A stretch of 64,000 nt of DNA from Vitellaria paradoxa (taxonomy: Eukaryota; Streptophyta; Magnoliopsida; Ericales; Sapotaceae). The position numbers and the translations under genes were made by a program. Position 1 is the stretch's first letter. Each line of letters opens with the position of its first letter. The stretch covers positions 55,394,690 through 55,458,689 of the forward strand of contig CM034236.1 of the NCBI GenBank assembly GCA_019916065.1, written 5' to 3'. The notes beneath the pieces are model-generated. The model was not told where the DNA came from and did no database searches. It saw only the letters and a program-made list of their open reading frames with translations. This document shows, one piece after another, positions 1 through 11,598 of the stretch.

Positions 1-1667
1 GCGGTATTGATTTATTTCAAATAATTTAATAGTTCTAATTTAACTTATTTTTTTCAAATAATTTAATAATTATTTAATGGTTCATATTATTTAATAGTGC
101 AAATCTCCCAATGATTTAATAATGTGCATCTCAACCCTTTATTTTTGTATTACAGTCTTGCAGTATGTTTATTCATTGTAGCCCTTGTAACCCATCTAAC
201 ATATATTGCCAACTATCCAACAGATTTAGGCAACCCATCTAGCACATCAAGTGAGCTATCTCCAACACATCAAGCTTAATAAGCCTCAATTCTAGTTTAG
301 AATATGCTCTGTGTTGATTTTAAAACTATCAATTCTCTATATTATCAAACACCTTAGGTAAATTCTAAAAATACAAAACCGAAATTATTATTTTAATAAG
401 AAACTATCATATTACAATGAAAAACCTAACAATAATTTAAGAAGTACAAATTTGTCTTGATTTTCATTTGTTGAGTTAGTATTTGTACGACTAAATGCTG
501 AAATTTTCAAACTTCCTTCATCAAATACTTTTTAATTTGTCGGAATTTATATCCCTGGGTCAAGATGGTCCAAGTTGTCAAGCAAATGAATCTTTTCACC
601 GATTTTTTTGTTAGTATTAACTTCATCTTTTTTGGGGTGGGGGAGGTAGAGTAATTTTTGGCTATTAACTTTTTATTTTTTAAATAATTAAAATTATTCT
701 CTTAATAACATTTTTATTATCTTTCAAATCATAAAGAGAGAATATGTCAAATTTAAAAAAAGAAAAAAAAAAACCTTTAGTAGTCATGGCATAGTCTTTT
801 CCCTTCCCCCCAAAAAAAAAAAAAAAACTAATTTTTTTCTTACTCACCCATAATATGAAATGCACTTATCACACATCATGCAACACTCACGAATCACTTT
901 TTTAAATAGATAAGCAAAAATAAAATTTAAAATGTACATTAATAAAATTTAAGCATTGGGCAATATATATAAAACTATAAAGAAAGAAAATTTAGAAAAT
1001 AGCGATTCTAGGTATACATTTTGTATACTCTCGATATATAATTTTGTACACTCTATATATATATACACACACAAAATTATATACTCTTTGCAATTCTCTC
1101 TCTATATTTAATTTTGTATATATATTTGATTCGAGAGTATACATTTATATATGTGACTCTGTTAATTATATTTCATTAATTATAATAATTATTAGTGAAA
1201 CCATCAAATCACCATTTAATAAAATTTTTTATTTTATTAATTTTTAAGAAAATTAACCAAATTTAATAAAATATATTTCATATTAATTAAACTAAATTAA
1301 ATATTATTTTAATTATATTATTAATTTAATCCTATTATTTATGAAAAATAATTTATTTCAATAAAAATATAATATATTAAATATAATTTAAATATATTAT
1401 TGATTAAAAGTAATTTAATAAGATATATTTCAAATTAAAATATGTTATATAATTTAATAAAATATATTTCAAATATACACCAAAAGTGTAGGGATTCAAT
1501 TGTTGTAATTAAAAACATGAGGGATTAAGGTGACGCTAAAAGTGAACTATAAATGAAATTTCCGCTTTATTCTTAGTCTAACGGTTGTTTCTAATGGTCA
1601 ACTAACGAAAAGACCGAATTAATACTTAATCGAAAGTGTGGAGATTTGACTGTTGTTTCTAACGGTG
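1..1667. other. AT-rich intergenic DNA
   Basis: No coding region or RNA gene is supported here. The sequence is very AT-rich. It has TA runs near 1035-1150 and long stretches of AATTTAATA-type sequence between about 1240 and 1480. The short open frames look like chance products of base composition. Around 1555-1665 a phrase ending in 'tgttgtttctaa' occurs twice, which may mark a small local duplication. Confidence 0.6.
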
Positions 1668-1885
1668 AACACATCCTTTAGCAGCATGTTTTGAGTAGAA
1701 GCTGACCACGACATTAAAGAAAGGAATTCTCCACGATGCTTTCCCATTATTATTTCTTGTGCCACCACTTCAAAGCTATAAGCATCACACTTTTTTGTCA
1801 CCACCATTGTCTATGCATGCTCTGCATCAATAGAAATTTACGAGTCCCCTTTTCTCTTACTGAAACAGCTATATAGATATCTTTC
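1668..1885 (-). pseudogene. LRR-RLK exon-2 fragment (kinase C-lobe)
   Basis: On the minus strand this reads as the start of exon 2 of the cluster's receptor kinases: VTKKCDAYSFEVVAQEIIMG, then a segment matching GEFLSLMS and LLKDV. Identity to gene 1 and gene 3 exon 2 stops abruptly after KDV at about 1668, so the rest of kinase subdomains X-XI is missing. Positions 1821-1885 continue into intron-like sequence shared with the gene 1 intron at about 4318-4380. Changed residues include E to K in the VTEKCD motif and G to E in YSFGVV. It is a dead remnant of another array member. Confidence 0.8.
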
Positions 1886-1999
1886 CACTACAGAGAAATC
1901 TCAGCTGTTCATCTTTCCACTGCAGCCTCTACAGTGGATTTTTCACTGCAACCCCTGGAATCTATTTTTTCACTGCAATCTCTAAAACCCCATTAAGAG

Positions 2000-2460
2000 G
2001 GCATCCCAAATAGCACGTTTTTTAAGTCTGTTGGACCCAAGTTTGAAGACTTTCGATTGGCAATGGCTAATAGCGGTGGATAGGGCGAAAGGGTTCTCGG
2101 GAATTGCAGTAGGAAAATCCACTACAGAGACTTTCTGTGGGTTAATCAACGATTATGATGTAATTGCATCAAATTTAATAGTCTTAATTTAATGTAATAA
2201 AATTAAATTCAAAATAAAAATAAAATTTAAACAAAATTTGATTAGAAAATAATTAATAAAGAATATGAAAAAACCCATTATATTAAAATACAATTACATC
2301 TTAACCGTTAATTGATCTACTGTAACCCTTGTAGTGAATTTTTCTACTGTAGCCCGTGAAACTCAGTGAAAAAATTAAATAATATAAAATTGGTAGGTAA
2401 TAAATTTCCTTCTACATTAATTCCTTTATGACCGCAAAGAGTAACGATCGGTATTACTAT
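2000..2460. repeat. Y block remnant, interrupted by a MITE
   Basis: Positions 2000-2088 and 2371-2460 match the Y block found upstream of other RLK copies (for example 9395-9625 and 54270-54500). Shared phrases include 'catcccaaatagcacg', 'gaagactttcgattgg' and the near-palindromic motif at 2434-2460. The two halves are separated by a terminal-inverted-repeat insertion. Confidence 0.65.
2089..2371. mobile_element. MITE with long imperfect terminal inverted repeats
   Basis: The first ~75 bases (GTTCTCGGGAATTGCAGTAG onward) align, with mismatches, to the reverse complement of the last ~75 (GTTTCACGGGCTACAGTAG onward). Both ends reach a shared 'GATGTAATTG'. The insertion splits a Y block after 'gggcgaaa', and similar sequence 'gtgaaaa' resumes on the far side, suggesting an imperfect 8-9 bp target duplication as in Mutator-like MITEs. 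A related half-element lies at about 1915-1965. The superfamily is inferred. Confidence 0.6.
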
Positions 2461-3479
2461 TGACAATATATACATATATAGAATTAATTTGCTAAACGTC
2501 TGTGTATACAGCTGGTTGTGAATATGTGAGATTATGGTACAAGTGATTAAGGGCTTGTTTGGTGCATAAAAATTTGGTAAAAATCTATAAAAATCTCTAT
2601 TACATTTTTATGCATTCTTACTTTTTCGAAGTTTAAAAAAGTTTAATATCTTCAAAAAAAATTTCAATAATTAGAATTCGGTTAATCAAATAGTAAAAAT
2701 TTTTTCGCCATTCTCATCATAGATTCCCAATCTACTGAATGACACCCACTTTGAATATTTTTTTCTGGATTGTAAAAACCGTTCTGACGAATTGTAAAAA
2801 TCGTTCTTATAAATTTGCATGGCCAACTTCCATCCAAACTGATTGTGAAAACTATTTTAACGGATTATAGTGCAAAGAAGTCATGATTGATATAAAATTT
2901 TGAATCCGTCCAAATAGAAATTCAATCCATCGGAACGGAAATCTTACTATTCATTTCTAAAAAACGCAATTTGAGATGTGTGCACCAAACGTAAAAATTT
3001 TCCCAAGTCACATTTTATCTCATTTTTTATTACTCTAAACAGATTCTAAATGTTTCTTATTGTGGAGGGGGGGCCTTTATACGAAAATCAAGAAATTGGG
3101 ATAGATTCAATTAGATTGCTCTTATTGGTATTTGGATGACCCAAAAAAATAATAAAAAAATAAAAAAAATTGGTGTAAAAGAAACACATATTGAAATTTG
3201 ATTAGATAAATTTAGAAAGGGAACTTTGTAACTCTTTATAAATTTTGTAAATTTTAACGTATCAAACAGTACATATCAAAAACTAGTTATAAGAGTGCCT
3301 CTACTTGATAAGAACAAAACTATACATAATATATGAACTGTACTCTCGTCCCACCTCACAGCTTAAAATCTACATTAATTGTCTTATATTTTTAATTTAA
3401 GTTTTTAAAACAAAATAAGTTCTACTCCTTTTATTCCAAAAATGTTGACCCCCTACTAATTAGTGTCATTCTTGCAACA
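2461..3479. other. Intergenic, with a possible MITE at 2549-2992
   Basis: There is no gene. Inside it, GTTTGGTGCA near 2555 is matched exactly by its inverse TGCACCAAAC near 2981, flanking about 440 bp. This may be another terminal-inverted-repeat element. No clear target duplication was found. Confidence 0.4.
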
Positions 3480-3932
3480 AGGTATTCTTTTCGGTTCGTA
3501 GAGCTATTAGGGGATGGCTAAAGATACGAGAAGATTTTAATATACAGAGTGATAATTTTTTCTTGTGCAATTTTTGAAACTAGGAGTGAATAAAACTAAA
3601 TTTTTGAACCAAACCATTCATATTTAGTATAAATCGTTCATTTTATTTTATTTGCTTCGTTTTGGAGGCTGTGTAAATTATAATTTTTGGTTGGGCGTCT
3701 AAAATAATGAAACTAAATTGATCGAATTTATCCTTTTATATGAAACTATATACTAATAAAATACAAAACTATTAAAGCCAAACAAACCAAATTTTGAATA
3801 GAAATATTTGAAAATCAAACTGAAAAGTCTGTCACTCTTCTTGAACCCAAGTTCACATATCCAATAAATTGTTCAGTCTAACATAGAGCAAATCATGCAA
3901 TGATGATGATAAAGCCTCCAAGAAATTATATA
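3480..3932. repeat. RLK 3'-flank module
   Basis: This stretch, just downstream of gene 1, is nearly repeated at 63404-63838 (downstream of the partial gene at the right edge). With a MITE insertion it is also found at 54520-55400 (downstream of gene 3). Shared phrases include 'cgtagagctattaggggatg' and 'accaaaccattc'. The duplication unit of the array therefore included at least 450 bp of 3' flank. Confidence 0.8.
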
Positions 3933-6900
3933 TTAATTTCTTTCATCCAGTAAATTATAAATCTCTTGATTCATCAGCTGCCGTATTGTAATTGCATGCA
4001 GAGGCTCTAGTAGTGGTGGTCTACGAACAAGAAACTCCTGAGCCACCTTTTGCATTGTTGGTCGAGATCTTGGGCTGGGATGCAAGCATGCTATTGCCAC
4101 CGTTGCTATAAGAACCAAATTCTGGACGAGCAATTGATGCAAGGAGGTAACAGTCGGGGGTCTAACACATCCTTCAGTAGCATGTTTTGGGTAGAAACCA
4201 ACCCCGACATTAAAGAAAGGAATTCTCCTGGATGCTTTCCCATTATTATTTCTAGTGCTACCACTCTAAAACTATAAACATCACACTTTTCTGTCACCAG
4301 CATGGTATATGCAAGCTCTACATCAATAAAAATTTATGAGACCACTTTTCTTCTACTGAGACAGCCATTGGTATCTTTTTTGCCGATAACTAATTTGATA
4401 TGCAACTTCATAAATAAGTAGGGTAATGCTATATTTCCATTTATTAAAGTTTACGTTGCTATTTTTATGTTTATATTTATAAATTTTTTAAAATTGGCAA
4501 TAAAAACGTTTTTTTTAAATTTAATTTTATTTTTTTCCAAAAAAATAAAAATTTAAATAGAAAAACGTTAAAAAAATGTTTTCACTCATTTTTCTTTTTC
4601 TATTATAAACATTTTGTCAATTTTAATAATTTGTTCATTTTTATTGCATAATATTAAAATAGATTATTTTATTCAAATATTTTATAAAATTAAATTATTT
4701 TTAATAAATGATATAATTAAATATATTAAATTAAATTAATAATTAAAATTAATTTAATTAATTAATATTTACTTTAGTTTAATTTAATTTAATTAATATA
4801 ATTTGATCTAATTTAGTTAATTAATTAAATTAACGTGAAATATGTTTATGAAATTATTTTTAATAAAAAATATAACTAAATTAATTATTAATTTAATTTG
4901 ATACTTTAATTAATTAATGAAATTAAGTTAATAATTTCTTAAATGACATTAACATTTAATGAAATAAATGAATTAAGTTTACTTAATTAAATTTAATTAA
5001 TTAAATTAATATGAAATAAAGTTTATTCAATTCAATTTTTTTAAATTAATAAAATTAAATATTTTATTAAAGTAAAAATTAATTACTGTAGACAAAACCA
5101 CATTTCTATGCGTAATTTCAGTTTTTATTTAAAAAAACAACAAAAATAGAAATAAAAAATATAAACAGACAAATATACGGAAAAAAAGGGGTGCAACATT
5201 ACTAAACGGGCCTATACAACCAATAAAAAAATTCTAGATTAATATTTATGCAGAAAATTTTCTGGTAGAATGGCAATTTTAAGTAAGAAAAATGAGTAAT
5301 GGTTTACCAGGAGCAATGTATCCGTAAGTTCCCGCCACAGCAGTTCGATTGGAAGAATCTGAGTCCAGCAATCTCGCGGTCCCAAAGTCGGAAACACGAG
5401 CTTCGAGTTCCGAACTAAGAAGTATGTTGTTGGTCGATATGTCTCGATGAACAATTGATGGGGTGCAATCGTGATGCATGTAAGACAAAGCATAGGCAAT
5501 ACCTTTGGCTGCATCTATCCTCTTCACCCAATTCAACTCCACAGCTTCGTCATCATTCCTCAGTGCACAGAACAGGCTTCCCCTCTCCATGTACTCGTAA
5601 ATCAAGAACATGCATCGATTGTGCAGACAAAACCCATAGAGCTTCACAATGTTCCGATGCCTTATCTCCGACAGAACTTCCGCCTCATTCCTGAAGCTTC
5701 TGTCATAAGCCGGCACTTCGCCTTCCAAGGTGTGAAGTTTTTTCAGTGCAACCACTTTTCCGCTTGGCAGTCGTGCTCTGTAAACACTTCCATAGCCGCC
5801 TGTCCCAATACAGTGTTTAATGTCAAAGTCTTCTGTTGCTTCAATAATGTCTTCGTATGCAATCTTTCCATCAAAATTCCATACTGAGAATAAATCTCCA
5901 TTCCTCATTGTTCTCGCCTCATTTTGGGCTTTTTTTGTATTGCGTTTACAGAGGAACAAGATTGTGACAGTGATGGCAGCAACAAAAATGGCAACAGCTG
6001 AAATAATGACGATGAAACTCTTGAATCGAACCTTGTTTTTTCTTTTGTTTGTGTTCTGAAAGCATTGATGAGGCTTGGTTAAGTTTGGGCATCTGGTTGG
6101 AAAATGTTGATAAGCACAAGGCATTTTTAAGTTTGGGTTTCCAATGAACGCACTACAGTCGTAGTTGTCCAGAAACTTCTGCCCGAGTTGACCCTCCAAA
6201 GCATTGTAAGACAAGTCAATTAAATACCAGGAGATGAGTGACTCCGGAATGGTTCCAGTGAGATTATTGTGGGAGAGATTTAACATTGAGCCAGAGATAT
6301 TATGATGGCCAAGCTGGGAAGGTAATGGTCCACTCAGCTTATTTTGGGAAAGATCTAAATGGGATATAGCGGTCCAATTCCCTGGAGGTAGCTGACCCGT
6401 AAGTTGGTTTGAAGAAAGATCGAGCTGTTTAAGGCGGGTTAACTGGGAAAGTTCGCTATCGACAAAGCGACCACTTATTTGGTTATCAGAAAGATTCAGT
6501 TTGACCAAACTTGTCAAATTACCAAGGCCTGAAGGGAGTGAGCCATAGATTTTGTTAGAGCTAAGGTCCAGATGGACGAGATAGGTCAAATTTTCCATGT
6601 GTGGAGGGAATGAACTAGTGATGTTATTGTGATCAAGATACAAATATGTCAAATTGCTCATTTGTGACAAAGAAGGCAGTGGACCAGCGAGTTTGTTATT
6701 ACTCAATCGGAGCTCCTTCAATCTCTTCAAATTCCCCATGTTCAAAGGTAATGGACCAGTAAGATGATTGTTATCGAGTGATATATTTTTCAAATTGGTC
6801 ATATGGGCTAGACTTAAAGGCAATGGACCTATGAGATTATTATCACTCAGCTGAAGATCAACTAAGCTCTTCAAATTCCCAATTTGTGGAAGTAGTGAAC

Positions 6901-8011
6901 CATTGATTTGATTATGATCAAGGTACAAAATTTTCAAATTAGTCATATCACCTAAGGTTAAAGGCAATGGACCCTCAAGTTGGTTATGACTCACCAAAAA
7001 ATGAATCAAGCTCTTTAAATTCCCTAGATCTGGAGGGATGAAACCACTTACCAGATTCCAATCCAGGAAAAGAGTGGATAAATTTGGTAAATGACAGAGT
7101 GGTAAAGGAATGACACCTCCAAGATAATTAACGCCGAGGTCTAGATCAACTATATTTTTCAAATTTCCTATTTCTTCAGGAATGGAACTGTTGAGGTGAT
7201 TCAGGCGTAAAAACAATTGGGTTAATTTGATCAAATGACCAAAAGTTGATGGGATTGGTCCACCAAGCATGTTTTGACTGAGGTCCAGATAGGTCAGATT
7301 GGAAAGGCGACCAAGAGCAGGAGGGATTTGACCAACAAGGGAGTTAAGGCTCAGGTCCAGAACAACCAGGTTCATTAGATTTCCCATAACAGGAGGGATT
7401 TGACCAACAAAAGAGTTAAGACTTAGGTCCAGAACAACCAGGTTCGTAAGATTTCCCATAACAGGAGGGATTGAACCCAAAAGTTTATTTGAAGAAATAT
7501 GGAGTTCCTCCAACTTCGTAAGTGTAGCGAGTGAATAAGGTAGCTCACCAGTGAGAGAATTCTCGGACAAGTCGAGAAATCTGAGTTTAGAAAGTGCACC
7601 TATCTGATTTGGAATGCTCCCATTGAGATCATTTCCACCGATATCAAGATGGACAAGATTATGAAAGCAAGAGAAATTGAATTTTCCTAACTTCTCCCCT
7701 GATATGTTGTAAGAAGGTAGAACTATCTCAGTGACGCTCCCAGCAGCATTACAAACTACACCGGGAAACCTGCAGTGATCTGACGTGTTTAGCGCATGAT
7801 CGGCACTCCACCATCCACTATTAAGCAGAGCCTTCGCCTCCAATTCAATTGATGGTGATGACGATGATGATGAGGGTCCAAATGATGCCCTCACCAGAAT
7901 ATTAGCATAATAAAAGCCCAAGATAACCAAAGCCAGAGAAGCCCTGGCAATATTGGATGATTCCATGACCCTTTGATTAGTTATTGATATATTCGACCGC
8001 ATGTACACCAT
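3933..8011 (-). CDS. LRR receptor-like kinase, MIK2-like (gene 1, one frameshift)
   Basis: Predicted plasma-membrane receptor kinase. Exon 1 is 8011-5308, the intron 5307-4318 (GT..AG, phase 1) and exon 2 4317-3933. The product would be about 1029 aa. It has a signal peptide (best start may be the Met at 7966, because TATA repeats abut 8011), an LRR N-terminal cap with GWW and CRFPGVVC, about 20-21 LRRs, a TM segment near residues 666-688, and a kinase with glycine loop GTGGYGSV (736-743), Lys757, Glu776, HRD 855-857 and DFG 875-877. The intron splits the APE codon. Exon lengths sum to one base short of a multiple of three. A base is missing near 4142 (paralogues read 'gattgcg', here 'gatgc'), so translation leaves frame after LDPRLLPP and loses the last ~65 residues, including RSRPTM. 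Either a recent pseudogene or a sequence error. MIK2 of Arabidopsis senses SCOOP peptides; ligand specificity here is unknown. Confidence 0.85.
4425..5212. repeat. AT-rich insertion in gene 1 intron
   Basis: Gene 1 and gene 3 introns share sequence up to 'caacttcataaata' and again from about 5222, but gene 1 has nearly 790 extra AT-rich bases between. The ends are weakly inverted (TAATGCTATATTT versus AGTAATGTTGCAC read inward). Similar AT-rich text occurs at 53680-54127 and 60800-61620, so this is probably a MITE-like family. Class uncertain. Confidence 0.45.
7319..7462 (-). repeat. Tandem 72-bp LRR duplication in gene 1
   Basis: Two consecutive 72-bp units (7319-7390 and 7391-7462) differ at only a few bases. 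They encode two near-identical 24-residue LRRs ([19 protein letters not shown], then [19 protein letters not shown]). It looks like a recent unequal exchange that added exactly one LRR. Confidence 0.85.
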
Positions 8012-9225
8012 ATATATCTATATATATATATATTAAAAAATGAAAAATAAACACGATACACACACTGTATGTATATATAAGATTTGTTATTTCACACAAG
8101 GCCCGGCCTCACAATTAAGTCAAGTTCTGACTGTAAAATTGATAACATAAAATACTGAATGTATCTCTAATAGTTATAAAAATCGGACGTTATCATTACA
8201 TAATACTGCTACGTAACGTTTTTGAAACTCATAATTCCCGTCAAATCTCCATTTTTTATCCATTATCTTTCCATTACACTGTTATTTTCCATAACGATTA
8301 TGACTTGGAAGTCTTGAACAATGTAGCTAGACAACTCAAGACCCACAAAAGTCAAGGTCTCCTGGTAGAAGTGCAAAGAGTAATGATCGATATTACTATG
8401 GAAAAAAAAAAATTATAAAAAAGTAGTTGTAAGTACAGTTTAAAATAAAGAACACAATTAATGAAACGTGTTTTAATTTTAAAATTCAATTAGTGCATGC
8501 TTTGGTACTAAAATAAATCACGCACGCATTACTTATGTGATAATAGTTCTTGTTAGGTTTTCATTTATAATTGGTAATCTATGATCAAAAAACTGATTCA
8601 GTCTTGTTCATCGAGATATAGGCTAATACGTCTAGATTTGTCATCAGTGTTGGAGATTTTTGAATTTAGCTATAAGTTTTTACAGACTTCTAAAAGCCTT
8701 ATTTGCTAAATGGGCTGCTGGATACCCCCCTGGAAAGCGAAAAAAATTGCATATACGAAGTACATATAGACTTGCCTCAGTGAATTTTTGTTAAAACTTT
8801 GCTAAAAAACTCAAATTGTTCATATTGTAAGGTAGTTCGAAATTTGACTAAGTGTATAATTCGTTGAATATGCTGAATATTTGTTAGGAACACTAGTATT
8901 TATGTTTTGTCGAGCAAATCAAAATTTAGCCAAGACTTGAACTTGTTAGGTGTTTGCTCTCATGAGCGGCGATCCAATTATGAAAATCTGTTGGAATACA
9001 TTGAAAGAAGATTTCTTAAATTTCAAAAAGATTGGAAACAATTATAGCAAGATTTCCTAAAAAATTCGAAAGTAGGAAATTCTAAAATCTTATGAGGTTT
9101 GAATTGCTTTGGTGCTTCATAGATATAAGCATTTTTCTAAAATACTTTATATGTTGGGAAAATTAATTCTACAATCTTCTAGTGCCTGCTACATATTCTC
9201 TCAAACGCTAATCCACCGCCTCCTA
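8012..9225. other. Upstream region of gene 1
   Basis: Promoter-side intergenic DNA. A TA repeat lies at 8012-8034. A block at about 8295-8400 ('gacttggaagtcttgaac', 'aagtcaaggtctc', then a palindromic motif) is conserved at 29595-29715 upstream of gene 2, and in part near 41525-41560 upstream of gene 4. The remainder to 9225 has no gene or recognised element. Confidence 0.6.
8373..8399. promoter_or_regulatory. Recurrent near-palindrome upstream of gene 1
   Basis: The core AGTAATGATCGATATTACT is an imperfect inverted repeat (AGTAAT..ATTACT around ATCGAT). It recurs with its 'gcaaag' prefix at 2434-2460, 9597-9621, 29689-29715 and 54474-54500. A binding function is inference from conservation and symmetry only. 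Confidence 0.35.
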
Positions 9226-10185
9226 GAAGTCTAAGTCACATGTTTGATTGTTTAGTAGTTCAATTGCGCTCTCTTTCCATCTTGAATCGCACTGCGTGAG
9301 AATGGGGATGTGAAAATTTCAGTCTTTGGCATAATTAGAAATAATAATAATAACAATAATCTTGACACGTGCTTGGTCTTTGTCAAGTCAAGCTGCGTTA
9401 GGAGGGCATCCCAAATGGTACGTTTTTAAAATTCCGAGTCTTTCTGCGGCGCCCAAGGTTGAAGACTTTCGATTGGCTAACCACCGTAGGAATGGCAAAA
9501 GTCAAATAATATAAAATTGACCGCCATAGGGCGAAAATCAAATAATATAAAATTGGTAGGTAATAATTTTCCTTCCACTTTAATTCCTTTCTGATTGCAA
9601 AGAGTGACGATCGGTATTACTGATCCCAAATAGCACGTTTTTAAGTCTTTCTGCAGGGCCCAAGCTTGAAGACTTTCGATTGGCTGACCGCGGTGGGAAG
9701 GGCGAAAATCAAACAATATAAAATTGACAGGTAGTAATTTTCCTTCTATATTCCTTTGTGATTGCGATTGTGAAATGAGTGATGGGGTTTCAATATTTCT
9801 GGAGTTTTATACAGAACACGGCAACGAGTATTCTTTCCAATAGCGTGGTCCTACACATATAGTACAAAATAATGCATAAATGTGTATATAACGGGATGTT
9901 TGGTTAATAAAAGTTTAGTCAAAAAATATAGTAAAAAGTATAAAAATTTGATATAAAAATAATAAGTGATAAAATTTGATTGAAAGAATGTATAAAAAAT
10001 ATTAATAAAAATTAATAAATTTTAATTGATTTTACCCAACCAAACACCCCTAACCTAATCTTAATAAAAGTAAGGCTTAAATCGTAGCAATATTGGCACT
10101 TTTTTTCCAATGTTAAATATTTGTATCCTGCTTGCGACATCAATCAATTTGTTTCTATTTTATTTTCTTCATTTATTTATCTAGT
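9226..10185. repeat. Y block, copy a
   Basis: Matches the other Y blocks in order: 'catcttgaatcgcactgcg', 'catcccaaatggtacg', 'gaagactttcgattggct', 'acagaacacggcaa', 'cctaatc..aataaaag', ending in 'tattttattttcttcattta'. It is locally rearranged, with the 'gaagactttcgattgg' segment present twice (9465 and 9668), and carries a MITE at 9892-10050. No coding capacity is evident. Confidence 0.75.
9892..10050. mobile_element. Tourist-like MITE with TAA target duplication
   Basis: A 159-bp element with inverted ends CGGGATGTTTGG and CCAAACACCCC. It is flanked by TAA at 9889-9891 and 10051-10053. The uninterrupted site in Y copy b reads 'gtatataacctaatcc', confirming insertion into TAA. Internal sequence resembles the MITEs at 23169, 35570 and 45105. 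Confidence 0.8.
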
Positions 10186-10556
10186 TTTCAATATCACAAA
10201 CCTTGTGTGTTTTGAAGTTTTGTAAAAAAAAAAAAAATAGTTAAAAGTCATTTTTATAAAGAGTGACAATACTACTAAATAAAATAATGAACTAACAAGA
10301 AGTTACTAATTATCAAATTTAATTTTTTACAAAATACTCACTAGCTCGATATACCTATGGTTGAAAAGATTTTTTATTATAATTTCCAATGTTATAAACC
10401 TTAGGTATTTTTAAGTTTTGTAAAAAATTTATGATTATTTTCATAAAGTAGGATGTTTTTTTTTTTTATAAAACCATGAATTGATGAAAAAGTCTATTTA
10501 ACTACTTTTTTTACTTAATTAAAATTATTTATTCAATTTTGATCTCTTTCTATGCT
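10186..10556. repeat. X block preceding a Y block
   Basis: About 300 bp here (from roughly 10270) aligns with 62340-62629. Shared phrases are 'aactaacaagaag', 'ttgaaaagattttt' and 'tgatctctttctatgct'. At 62629 this sequence runs straight into Y copy f. Here it is cut by the Copia element at 10557 and resumes at 21592. Confidence 0.75.
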
Positions 10557-11523
10557 TGTTAGTGTCTTTTAGCTTAGATTTTGTGTTAGCAATATCCGAG
10601 ACAACACTTTACTTGTATTTGTTCTTCTTCAATTGGGTAGAATGTCACAAGTTAGGTTGTTCGATGTTTAGACATGTACCAAAGAGTGTTTAGGCATCCT
10701 TATTGCTGGTTGGGAAGAGCACTGGAACTGGAAGAGAGGTGGTTGCTGTTTTAGCCTTTAATTGAACATCTTTTGGACTGAAATTTCTTTTTCCAGAAAG
10801 TTGGAGTGCTTCACAGGCAGCTCGTTGGAAGTTCCTACCCATGATATGCTGATGACAGCTGAAAAATTTTGACCAGTGTGTAAGGGGGTCTTATGGGCAG
10901 TTCATGTGCAGTCTGTGCCCACGAACTGCCTGTGACAACGTCTAGTTTTTTTAAGATCTGTCCAAATGACCTTTTTAACCCTCTCTTTTGATATAAAAAG
11001 GTATTTTCTCTTCTCAACCCTAACTTTTTGGGACACAACGTCACCTGCTCTTTATTGATTTGGAAAGAAAACTGAAAATGGGATGAGGTATGGTGCTTTG
11101 CTTGATTTTGATTGGTAACCTCACCTACCATCATTGGTAAAAGATCTATCATCTACCAGCTCAGATCTGTGGGTGGATAGCAGATTGGGTGAGCTTCTTC
11201 GTGTACAGAAAGTCCTTCTCTTCACGGGCTGATGTGTATTGCGGGATGTCAAGCAATCAAGGTTAGAATGGATGTTTAGACAAGTAGATCAACGGGTAGT
11301 TGGTTGGGAAAACTTGTATTCCGTTTCTATGTACCTTGTAACCTCTTGTTTATAGTGAAGATGTTTTTAGTTTGATCCGCTGAAGGATCTGGGGTTGTTT
11401 CTCCTTTGAGTTCAAAGGAGTTTTTCCCTAGTCAACAATTTCCTGTGTCTCTTTGGTTATTTCTTTTAGTTTCTGCTGTGGATGCTTGATTTGGATATTA
11501 TATTGTGAGATTTGGGTCCTTCA
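10557..11523 (+). repeat. 5' LTR of the SIRE-like element
   Basis: 967 bp, starting TGTTAG and ending TTCA. It differs from the 3' LTR at roughly 30 positions by eye (about 3%). A TATA box (TATAAAAA) at about 10992-10999 is placed to start transcription just downstream, near 'tctcttctcaaccctaac'. Confidence 0.93.
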
Positions 11524-11525
11524 AG

Positions 11526-11537
11526 TGGTATCAGAGC
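11526..11537 (+). other. Primer binding site (initiator Met-tRNA)
   Basis: TGGTATCAGAGC lies two bases after the 5' LTR. This is the standard sequence complementary to the 3' end of plant initiator methionine tRNA, used to prime minus-strand DNA synthesis in Copia elements. Confidence 0.93.
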
Positions 11538-11598
11538 CTTGGGCGCTCTCTGTTTAGTTTCTAGACCTTTTGTCTGAGAGTTGATCCATTTAGTATCC

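Noticed and set aside
680..1247. Short open frames rich in Phe, Lys and Tyr
   Set aside because: They arise from homopolymer and TA-repeat sequence and show no conserved motif. They are not listed as genes.
5455..6059. Plus-strand open frames opposite the kinase region of gene 1
   Set aside because: They are antisense shadows of the minus-strand kinase exon. Similar shadows appear opposite every paralogue.
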